Shown piece by piece: positions 1 through 9,000 of a DNA stretch of 11,273 nt. A program made the position numbers and the translations under genes. Under the pieces are notes generated by a model. That model was not told where the DNA came from, ran no database searches, and was given only the letters and a program-made list of their open reading frames with translations. Origin of the DNA: Cylindrobasidium torrendii FP15055 ss-10 (lineage: Eukaryota > Basidiomycota > Agaricomycetes > Agaricales > Physalacriaceae); assembly GCA_000934385.1 (NCBI GenBank), contig KN880908.1:1-11273 (forward strand). Reading direction: 5' to 3'. Numbering within the stretch: the stretch's first letter is position 1; every line of letters begins with the position of its first letter.

Positions 1-95
1 TACAAAGATAGCTACGTAATAGTACAGAATATGGCAATGTCGATCAAAAGATTCAAGGTTTAGTGAGAGCACGAATCAAGTAAGTACCCTTTACA
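1..95 (-). repeat. 3' LTR, first 95 bases (partial U3)
   Basis: The stretch begins TGTAAAGGG on the sense strand directly after the polypurine tract, which fits the TG start of a retrotransposon LTR. It runs off the left edge of the window, so its length, TATA box, polyadenylation signal and CA end cannot be seen. No ORF covers it and no TATA-like box is present in these 95 bases. The matching 5' LTR is outside the window, so the call rests on position and the TG start. Confidence 0.65.
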
Positions 96-98
96 GTG

Positions 99-105
99 TC
101 CCCCT
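99..105 (-). other. Polypurine tract priming plus-strand DNA synthesis
   Basis: On the sense strand AGGGGGA lies just after the downstream ORF stop and three bases before the TGT that probably opens the 3' LTR. A short G-run immediately upstream of the 3' LTR is the expected primer for plus-strand synthesis in Ty3/gypsy elements. The stop codon, tract and LTR are packed within 20 bases. Confidence 0.75.
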
Positions 106-111
106 GCGCTC

Positions 112-2838
112 CTAAACCGACAGCTGGCAAGTCTCGTCGTCCTCCAACTCGCGAATTCGTACTCCGTTCCAGTTCGCCGGATACATATCCTTCATCAGCC
201 GAACACCCCACTCGACGTCTTGGCTAGAAGGAGTGAAGGGTAAGCTATACATATGCCTGTTGGTCTGTCTATGCAGCCAGTCGCCCCACTCCTTGTCTGA
301 TCTTCCGCCGAGGAAAGTAGGATGTCCCTCTTTGATCTTTAGAGTGATGTAGTCGAGGAGGTGTTGCACCGATTCGTTCCAAATGCCTGCACGGAAAAAC
401 GATAACTTGGCCATCATGATTCGAGTCGACGGGTAACGCGAGACGAGTTTTCCTTCGCCATTCTCAGCAACACCTCGAATCACGGCCTTCTCGCTCTCTG
501 TGGCTCTCTCTCTCTGCAATGGAGAACCGTCGCTGGCAGAGATTAGAGTCGTTCCGTCGCCGAGGTTATGCGCCGCTAGCGTAGGAGAAGGGCCTTCCTG
601 GAGGTAGTCTATAATGTACTTCCCATTGGTCCAAATTGGAAGAATATAAGCCTCGACGATGGCTCCTTGGGAAGCCAAGCCTCGCATGTGCGGGCGCCTC
701 GCTAGATCTTCCATGCATCCAGTCCAATTCTGGGTGTAGTCGTCGCCTCCATACCCGTATATGACCAAAGCCTGTCGATGATTCGGCCGTAGGCTCATCC
801 CAATATAGTCATCCTTTAGCGTGCGGCCAACCTCGAACAGCTCGTTCATGTAGCGTACTCGAACTGGCTCTAGCGCTTGTTGATCCCAAGCGAGCGAGAA
901 TTCGACGTGACGCATCAGAGCGTATCGTAGCGTCTTCCTGATGTCTCGGTAGCCTGGATAAATGTACTGGTAGGTCTTGAGCACGGCGGTAGCATAAGGA
1001 GGAGCCCATAAGTGAGCTTGGACCAGCACATCGGAGTCGAACTCTGGGATATGGAAGAGGTCGAAGGGAGCGAACACCTCTCCGATGATGCCCATGGACG
1101 AGGCGTATGACATGGCCAGATTATAGGTGCTGCGGTCGTAGGTGTAGAGCGAAGATTCGATGTGCATAGGCGCGGCCTGAGAGTAGTCGGCGAAGGGGAA
1201 TTTTGGCTGATGCAGGTAACCTAGAGTCGGAATCTCCTTCGTAGCCACAATCACAGCAGCGTTCTGGATTTCCGCGTTCGACAAAACAGTTTCGGTTGCG
1301 AGCGCCGGCTCTTGCATCTCCTCGTCTCTCAGCAGCGCGGGGGAGGGACTCCTGGAGGATGCGATCGAGTGGCACTGCGATCTCGTAACCTCGTCCACCG
1401 CCGCGTCGTCCTTCTCGTTGTCCGAGTCAATGAAGTGGTAGAGTAAGTCTTCAAGAAGCAAGCGTCGAGGGTCGTCCTTCCAGTAATGAAACATCTGAGA
1501 GATTCCGTATTGAACAGTGGAATCCATCTCCTCGCTGGAGCTTTGCACTATGTTCCCGGAGGCCCACTCGACGATTTCTCCCAATCGAGGAGCGAATCGA
1601 GCAGCGAGTAAACTGCGCGTGTCATCCGTTATATCAGGATCGCCGCGAGCCAGCTTCTCCTCGAAGATGCGCCGTTGGTAATCCTCAGCTTCCCGGTGCT
1701 GGGAAATGCTACGAAGGTATCTCCATGGGTGCGTTTGGTGAAAGGTGATGCGCTTGATCTTCCATTCCCTCACCTCGTAAACATAGAAGTGACAAGCACC
1801 GAAGTAATAGTCGCTGTCGTCTTCGGTGATGGCTCGAGGATGCCAGCCTTCGTGGTCGACTACATAATAGTCCGCTCGCCATTGATTCCGTCGGTGGTAA
1901 GCGCTGAGGAATGAAGCGCCTCGAACTCGCCCAGGAGCGTACGGTTCATGCTTGAGTAGCTGAAGGTGGATGTCGAAGTCGAGAGCCCTGTCCTCATCCC
2001 ATCCTTCATGTCGAAGGACGTCTGCTAGCTCCAAGTGGTTCGAAGATTTCCTCAACTCCGCGTAAGCCAGGATAAGGTCGGGGTTCAAGCGCAAGAACCG
2101 TTCCTCTTTGAACAGAGCTGGGCAAGAGAGAATGTAGAAGGGAACTTCGCTTCGGGCGTACATGACATAGTTGGCGCGAAAAACGTCTTCCTCCAGCCGA
2201 ATAACCACGCCGCGATTGCGGAAATTGTGCATGCCCGACTCTTCCACAAAGTCGTAGAGATCTTCGCCAATGGCTCCTTTGAATCTGGCCAGCGAGTGAT
2301 AGCACCATTTGATGAAAGCCCAAACCACTTGCAAGTGATACTTCGCAAAAGCTACAGCCAGCAAGGCATCCCTTTTGGATTCGAAGGGAGACAGATAGGC
2401 TCCCTGGGCTATCCTGCGCGGAAAAGGGCCGTAGGTTCCCAGGGTCTCGGAGCGCCGAAGAAGAATAGTCATGATCCATTCAGCACGCCGAATACTACCC
2501 ATGGCTTGCGCTCGTTCCTTAGCATCCCATTCTACCGCGCCGTCGCTTCTACTCTGGAGCACTGGTGCTTCCTTAGAGAATTGCCATCTTCCCACAATCT
2601 CGTCGGGGCAGATGTAGGCCATCCACGGGGTGGTCACATCCAGGTATTCCGGGCGTCTCAGATAGTTGATCATGGTAGGCAGAATCTCGTCAGCAGGTAA
2701 GTTTCCGAGCGTGGGAAGGGGATTAAGGCTGATGAGCGGCCTTCCTTCATTGTAGTGGTAGTATATGGTTCCGTCTGGGAGTACTCGCCGAACGGGGAGT
2801 ACGAGTTCGTCGTTCTGCGTGGTGTAGAAGAAATCCAT
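112..2838 (-). CDS. Additional downstream ORF of the retrotransposon, unknown function
   Basis: This is a second same-sense gene between Pol and the 3' LTR, ending (TAG at 114-112) only seven bases before the polypurine tract. From ATG 2838 it encodes 908 residues. The frame also runs back to an ATG at 3315 (1067 residues), but that part overlaps the chromodomain in the -1 frame, then translates the pyrimidine-rich spacer as Phe/Ser-rich low complexity. ATG 2838 has A at -3 and G at +4, whereas ATG 3315 has C at -3, so I prefer 2838. The protein is rich in Trp, Tyr, His and acidic residues. It seems to have two lobes, joined by a Ser/Pro/acidic linker about 470-530 residues from Met2838. I see no signal peptide, clear membrane segment, zinc motif or catalytic signature, so an envelope role is not supported. 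It vaguely recalls uncharacterised proteins attached to mushroom gypsy elements (a VPFY...RFLRLNP pattern); this is unverified memory. Confidence 0.8.
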   Translation of the reverse strand: MDFFYTTQNDELVLPVRRVLPDGTIYYHYNEGRPLISLNPLPTLGNLPADEILPTMINYLRRPEYLDVTTPWMAYICPDEIVGRWQFSKEAPVLQSRSDGAVEWDAKERAQAMGSIRRAEWIMTILLRRSETLGTYGPFPRRIAQGAYLSPFESKRDALLAVAFAKYHLQVVWAFIKWCYHSLARFKGAIGEDLYDFVEESGMHNFRNRGVVIRLEEDVFRANYVMYARSEVPFYILSCPALFKEERFLRLNPDLILAYAELRKSSNHLELADVLRHEGWDEDRALDFDIHLQLLKHEPYAPGRVRGASFLSAYHRRNQWRADYYVVDHEGWHPRAITEDDSDYYFGACHFYVYEVREWKIKRITFHQTHPWRYLRSISQHREAEDYQRRIFEEKLARGDPDITDDTRSLLAARFAPRLGEIVEWASGNIVQSSSEEMDSTVQYGISQMFHYWKDDPRRLLLEDLLYHFIDSDNEKDDAAVDEVTRSQCHSIASSRSPSPALLRDEEMQEPALATETVLSNAEIQNAAVIVATKEIPTLGYLHQPKFPFADYSQAAPMHIESSLYTYDRSTYNLAMSYASSMGIIGEVFAPFDLFHIPEFDSDVLVQAHLWAPPYATAVLKTYQYIYPGYRDIRKTLRYALMRHVEFSLAWDQQALEPVRVRYMNELFEVGRTLKDDYIGMSLRPNHRQALVIYGYGGDDYTQNWTGCMEDLARRPHMRGLASQGAIVEAYILPIWTNGKYIIDYLQEGPSPTLAAHNLGDGTTLISASDGSPLQRERATESEKAVIRGVAENGEGKLVSRYPSTRIMMAKLSFFRAGIWNESVQHLLDYITLKIKEGHPTFLGGRSDKEWGDWLHRQTNRHMYSLPFTPSSQDVEWGVRLMKDMYPANWNGVRIRELEDDETCQLSV

Positions 2839-2844
2839 TCTCGT

Positions 2845-2864
2845 CTGTAAGGATGTGTAGTCAC
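2845..2864 (-). promoter_or_regulatory. Candidate 3' splice site ahead of the downstream ORF
   Basis: On the sense strand GTGACTACACATCCTTACAG ends six bases before ATG 2838. It has a terminal CAG, a pyrimidine-biased approach, an upstream polypyrimidine tract (about 2970-2917) and a weak branch-like GTGAC with its A 16 bases from the AG. This would allow the downstream ORF to be made from a spliced subgenomic RNA. No matching donor could be fixed from the window; it may lie near the 5' LTR, outside. Confidence 0.4.
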
Positions 2865-2877
2865 TTCCAGCAGATTG

Positions 2878-2906
2878 GAGAGGCTCGAGTCGCGTAGTCG
2901 CCTCTC
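2878..2906 (-). repeat. Short inverted repeat in the spacer
   Basis: GAGAGGC and GCCTCTC are perfect inverted copies (7-bp stem, 15-base loop) about 40 bases upstream of the downstream ORF's ATG. It could form a small hairpin in the RNA. With so short a stem, chance is a fair explanation. Confidence 0.3.
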
Positions 2907-3095
2907 GAGTGGATGGTGAAAAGGAAAAGAGAAAAGATAGATAAAAGAATCGAGTGATAGAAGAGGGAAATTCCGAAATGAAATCATTGCTGGATCGGGA
3001 AAAGATGAATTGATAGAAGAAGGAACTGCCTTCCTGATTAAGACTCCGCGGACTTTCCCAAAAGTGTCGGGATCGTCGCGGTTTCCTTATTGGGA

Positions 3096-6000
3096 CTACA
3101 GTTGATGCTCTTTTTGATAACTCCGAAGGATAGCAGGAGCGTTCTTGAGATCCCTTGCAGTCTGCCAGGAATCGCTCTGAGGACCTAAACCTACCCATCG
3201 TACCAGATACGTGAGGTTCTTTCCTCTCCTTCGGTGTCCTACAATTCCTTCGACTTCCCATTCCTCTGAGGGTTCTTTCAGCCGCGCGGTTGACTTGAAT
3301 GCTCTGGCGTTCCATTCGTCCTCGGTATTTGGGTGATATGCTTTCAGATGCTGAATATTGAACACCGGGAAACCCATATACGTGTCGTCCATGCGCAGAC
3401 GAAACACATTCGGATTGAGTTGTTCCATGACCTCAAAAGGACCAATCCACTTAGGCCCCAATGACGCGCCTTTCCCTCTGCTTTCCAGCAACTTGAGAGA
3501 ATGCGGGTTGATGAGTACTTGACTTCCTACTTGTATCTCCGTATTGTCTCTTCGTCCTTTGTCGTAGGCTCGCTTCTGAGCTTCTTGCGCCTTAGCGATA
3601 GCTCTCCGAGCGCTCTCTCGGTGAGCCGCCAGCCCTTTGACGAATGTACGACCTTTCTCGTTCAGCCCAAATCGATCTTCCTCTTTCTTGGACTGGGGAT
3701 ATTGTAGGTCCAATGGCGAAGGAGGTTGGAAGCCCAGGAGTAGAGTGAATGGCGATTCTCCCGTGGTGGCACTGACATGACAGTTATACGCGAATTCCAG
3801 CAATTTGATCCACTTGGCCCAGTCCGTCTTGTCATCCGATACGTAGGCTCTCAGTGCTGTCTCCAACCACCGATTAACAATTTCCGTCTGTCCGTCGTGT
3901 TGAGGGTGATGTGATGAGGAATAGGCCATGTCTATCATAAGAACTCCAGCAACTCCTTTCCAGAACTCTGAAGTCCACCTTGGATCTCGATCGCAGAAGA
4001 TACTGGTGGGCAGACCGAATTTGCAAACGACCTTCTTTGCGAATTCCTCCCCGAATCCCGACGCGGTCATCCCTGTGTTGGTCTCCAAGAACTGGGCGTG
4101 CTTGGTGAAGCGATCCACTACCACCAATATCGCGTTATGCTCTTCTGACCACGGTAGGTCGACTATGAAGTCCAAGGAGACCGACTCGTAAGGTCTCGTA
4201 GGAATTGGGCTTGGTATAAGCTTCCCATAGCGCTTGAACGAGGCGGCTTTCGACTTCTGACAGACGTCACAGGTTTTACAGAATTTCTCTATGTCGACTC
4301 TCATGCGATGCCAGTAGAATCTTCCCGCAAGCTTTGCCCATAGTTGGTCTTCGCTGAGGTGCGCCGTCTCCATTGGATGTTCGTGTGCTTGTATCAAGAT
4401 TTCCGGACGTATATTCTTTGGCACGCACAACCTGGGGGAATAGTCCGCGTCCTTGAAGAACAGAAGTCCGTCTTCGTTCCTGAAGAATCTGTAATCCGAA
4501 CTCCACTGTGTTGACTTTGTCCACTCCATCACTCGAGAGAACTGGGGGTCTTTCTCGTAACCTTCGAGGAATCGTTTGAGTAACTCGTCGCTGAGCTTCA
4601 CAAATACTGCAGCAGGAGCTTCTTGTCGCTTCTCGTATTCCCTCTTGGCTTGTCGAGGTCTTAGCCTGCTGTCCTGTGTCCCTTTGCTCGTTTCGATGCT
4701 CTTTTCCGAGTCGATGTGTGAAGAGGTTTTGTGAATCACCTCCTTCGTCCCCCCCGCTTCACGCTTCGACTGCGCCCTAGTCACTGCAAAGGCCTCGTCC
4801 ATCTTCTTTGCTGGTGCTCTTTCCATTTCCTCTTCAAGCTTCGCAGCGAGATCGAGATTGGGGCGTAGCACATTGTTCTCTGTTGAACGCGATGGAGATA
4901 CATATGCAGGAGGTAGTCGTGGTATACGGGACAGAGGATCTACGTTTGAGTGCTTTCTCCCTGGACGATGGATGATGGTTAGATTGGGGGCGTACGCTGA
5001 GAAGATGGTCCCCCAAGATGCCAGCCGTCTATTGGTGTGCTCGTAGGTTCTTGCCCATTGTAAGGCGGAATGGTCCGTTACCAATAGCACTTTTTCTCCT
5101 TCGATGAATGGCTGGAATCTGACCAGTCCTTCTTTTGCTCCCAGTGCTTCCCTTTCTGTCGTCGAGTACCTTGTTTCCGCAGACTTGAACCGGCGAGAAT
5201 AGTAGCCGATGACCCTCTCCACCCAGACAGAGGTGTCGTCGAGAGTCGACGCCCATTCCTGTTTATACGAGTGGGTGTCCTTGTCCCCCAACTTTGTATA
5301 CAAACGAGGAGGTTCTGGCGCGCCATTCTCCCAAGCTTCCCGGATTTTCTCATATGCCTTTGTTCCCTTCAAATCCTTGACCGAGATTTCCTGTACTTGT
5401 TGTAGAGCGCAACCCAATGCGTCGTCCGAAGCATCGGTGTATAGACGATACGGCAGTCCTTCGATGGGGTGTCCTAGGACCGGAGCCGACTGCAGCGCTG
5501 TCTTAGCCGCTTCGAAAGCGTACTCCTCTTCTGGTCCCCAATTCCATTCCTTGCCCTTCTTCAGCAGCTCGAATAAAGGTATGCACATATCCGAGAAATA
5601 TGGAATGAATAGGCTGAAGTACACCACCATCCCAATGAACATTTGCAACTCCGAATGAGTAGTGGGGCGTTGAAGTTCTGCGATAGCCTTCACCTTCTCC
5701 TCGTGAGTGGCCAATCCCAACCGGGACACTTCATGCCCCAGCAGTAGAATAGACTCGTAGAAGAAATGGCATTTGTTGGGCGCCAATGTAATGCCTGCGT
5801 TCTCGATGGCCGTTAGGACTAAGTCCAGATGCTCGATGTGCTCCTCGAATGTCTTCGAGTATATCACAATGTCGTCGATATAGACCAACGAAAACTGCCA
5901 TAGGTAAGGCGACAATATCCCTTGCATGATTCGCTGAAAAATAGAGGGACCGTTTCGTAGACCGAAGGGCATTCGTTTGAACTGGAATAGTCCTTGGTGA

Positions 6001-9000
6001 GTTCGGAAAGCTGTCTTTTCGATATCGTCCGGATGCAAGTTAAGCTGAGTGAATCCTGACAGCGCGTCCAGGGAGGACAGTACTTTCGCTCCCGATAGAG
6101 CTGACAGTATCTCGGATTGCCTGGGAATAGGGAATTGGTCGGGTATTGTCTTTGCATTCAGCTTCCTATAGTCTACGCAGAATCTCGGTTTCCCATTCCG
6201 ATAGACAATGACCACAGGCGCGCTCCAAGGACTTTTCGAGGCTTCGATGACGTCCTGAGAGAACCATTTGTTGACTTGTTCCTCTATAACCCGACGCTTT
6301 TCAGGAGAGGTTCCGTACATAGGCAGGTTTATGGGCTCGGTATCTGGCATGGTGCGTATTCTCGCTGCCGTGGCCACATTTCCCAACTTCCCATCAAAAC
6401 CAAAAGCGTCTTTGTGCTTCTCGAGTACCTCCCACGCTCTCTCCTTCAACTCCTCTGGGATCTGGCCCATGTCCAAAGTTTCCCTCATCTTACTTGAAGG
6501 GAAATTGGAGGGGTCTGGGACATAACTGGTTTTGGGACCTTCTTCCTTGGAAGCGTCCTTTTCCCCTTCGTCCTTTGCCCTGTCTAGGTCCAGCTGAGCG
6601 TCGAACAGAGCCTTCATAGTCGCTGCATACGCTTCCATTTCGCTTTGCTGATCTTCTGACTGAGGAATGTCCACCTCTCCCTCTGCTAAGGAGACCCATG
6701 CGATAGCCTCTCCTCTTCGTATGGTGCGTGGCAGGTTCGAAGTATTTGAAACGGGTATACGGGGAGTGTGCGCGTCAATCAAAACGTTGGGGACAGCCAG
6801 GTACGAACGATTCTTGACCTCGAGCAAGCCCTTTTCCACCACGTAGGTTTCATCAAGCTTGAAAGGCCCTTCGACTTCAATATTGGCGCAGGAATGAGCT
6901 TTGACGACAACGTCCTTTACTGCTCGCGCAATATGCATGCCTCTGACTACTTGCTCGTGCTGTCGTCTCCTTGCGTTTCTATTCCTTCGATGGGCCAATT
7001 TCTTCGTGAAGGACGACATAAGCGCTGGGTTTGCGACGAGCAGAGAAGCATCTCCCGAAGGTAAGACCTCCCTCGCTCTCACCAAATGTTCCGTGTCCGC
7101 AAATCGTATCCGCGATCCTTCCTCCAAGTCGTGGCTGACCGTCAGTTTGTAGTTCAGGTGATAATCCATGCCGAGCAGTAGAGGCACTGTCATTCCAGAA
7201 ACCAAGTATACCTCAGCATTAGTCTGTAACACCTCACCGTCGTCGGTTTCCGTAAAGAGGTCTATATTGCAGTATCCCTCAATTGAACGCTCCTTCGACG
7301 TGAGTTGATATAGCTCTAGTTTCCGACCTTTCTGCAGGTTTGGCCTGACTTTGAGACTCCTCCAGAACTCGTATGACATGAGCGATACATTGGCGCAAGA
7401 ATCTAGTCGCTGATCTATTAGCGGACCGTCTTCTGTGACTACCGAACCCCTCATGGATAACACGCTCAATCCCAGTGCCGACATGCCTGGGGGTCGTTTC
7501 CTCAACGGTTGTAGCACAATAGGCACATTCTTGCTAGGAGGGCCCGGAATCTCGACGCCAAATGCCTCGCATCTCTCGTCACTCGGGTAGTAGCTTCCAA
7601 AGTCTTCGTTCAAATGCGCTTCGTACTCCGGGAACTTTCGATCGCTTGGAGTTTCGGAGTCGGGCAAAAACGACTCTTGTGAAGAACTTTCCGGTTCAGG
7701 AGGCGGCTTCTTTGGTGGCCTCGCCTTCATAGACTGGAAAAAAGCTTCCAGCTCTCTATCCTCCTCTGTCCAGTACTCCTCGTTCTTCTCGATCAATTCC
7801 TCTGTAGTTCGCCGATCGATCGACCCATTGTCTTCTTCCTCGCATTCCTCCACCGTCGTTTTCGTGTTGGGCTTACACCTAACCGAGCAGCTGTCCTCAG
7901 CTCCCGGGGCCGCCAGTTCAAAATCCTGCGCCGCTTCTTCCGACAGCAGTATCTCCCACGCCGTGTTGTAGTTGGTGTCGCCCACAAAATTTGCCTCAGT
8001 TTTCCTTGTTCGGGCTAGGAATAACTCCCAATCTGGACACTCTCTATTCCAATGATCGGGATTTCCGCAGGCTCTGCAAGGGCCAGGAGGTTTTCGCTTC
8101 ATTTTTGTCTTGACTTCGTTCCTCTTGAACATGTAAGTCTTGCTCTCCTTGCCCGATTGCCCATTGGCCTGCGCTTTCCGATAGGCGGCGTTGAAAACTT
8201 GGACAGGCTCCGTGGGGTCACCCAGTAGGTCGGCAAGCTCATCTTGGTTCGTTGCTCCGGATGAGTACGCTTCGGTTTCTTCTAGGATCTCGGCATCGAA
8301 CGCTACCCGTCGACCTTCTCTCGGTTTTTTGGGTACGTTAATGCCCATGTCCCCCAGCATAGACGCTAGCCTTTGTGGAGTTAATCCACTCGAGGTCGTT
8401 TGAGTCGACGCGATCAGCGCTCGTTCATGTGTTAAGGCTCGGTCAATTATCTCTCGAGCGGTAGCAGCTGACTCTACGTCCAGGATGGGAGTCCACGAGT
8501 CGGGTATCCTAGACAGAAGCAATTGTATAATGCCGCGCTCGTTCTGCGTTGCATCCAGTTCTAGCACGCGCATGTACATCAGCCTTCGTATAAGGAAATC
8601 TTGCGGTGTCTCTTGTTCATGGCCCCTCTGCCGGAATCGTTGGGTCTCGAAGTGCGTTTCCGTAGAGAATCGCCATTCCTTTCCGAGGTAACGCTTTTGT
8701 ATCATCTGCACCCCGAACCACCAGTTTTCCTTGACCTGTTCGCGATCCTCGGCAGGTTGAGCCCACCACCATCGACTGACAGCTGAGCCTTTCTCCCAGC
8801 ATTTGCTAAGCCAAAGTCCCATTCCTTTGCTCGCGCGCTCTCCTAACTCGGCGGTCATTTGCAACTCATACATCCATTCGACAGCCGACTTCCTCAACCC
8901 GTCCCATTTGGGTATATCATCGGGCTTCAGCTTGTTATCCCAATAGGGTTCGCTGAAGTAATCGTCCCTTCGACCGCCATTGCAGTTGCAGCCAGATGGC

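Larger units (their letters stand above)
2839..3095 (-). other. Pyrimidine-rich spacer between gag-pol stop and downstream ORF
   Basis: These 257 bases separate the Gag-Pol stop from the preferred start of the downstream ORF. The sense strand is strongly C/T-rich between about 2970 and 2917 (runs such as TCTTTTCTCTTTTCC), followed by a short GC-richer stretch with two CTCGAG sites, then a CTTACAG just before the ATG. The composition is that of a non-coding leader or the 3' end of an intron, although the downstream frame happens to remain open through it. Confidence 0.7.

Noticed and set aside
1..111. Primer binding site or complete LTR within the window
   Set aside because: Only the beginning of the 3' LTR is present and there is no second copy in the window. 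The primer binding site should lie upstream of Gag, outside the right edge.
1090..1380. Possible small gene antisense or sense within the downstream ORF linker
   Set aside because: The open frames here are short alternatives within the Ser/Pro/acidic linker coding region and show no domain.
2035..2700. Plus-strand ORF of 221 residues
   Set aside because: It lies wholly antisense to the downstream ORF, shows no motif I recognise and has no start context or flanking signals. It is best explained as a shadow frame.
2919..2951. Hydrophobic FFYLSFLFSFS run as an env-like membrane segment or signal peptide
   Set aside because: It is only about 11 residues long, comes from the pyrimidine-rich spacer and lies upstream of the preferred start.
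2839..3315. N-terminal 159 residues of the longer version of the downstream ORF
   Set aside because: The first 73 codons reread the chromodomain in another frame, the rest translate a pyrimidine tract as Phe/Ser-rich sequence, and ATG 3315 has a poorer context than ATG 2838.
3096..3315. Programmed -1 frameshift joining Gag-Pol to the downstream ORF
   Set aside because: No X-XXY-YYZ heptamer in the Gag-Pol frame was found in the overlap. The A-run near the stop (CAA AAA GAG) does not fit the pattern.
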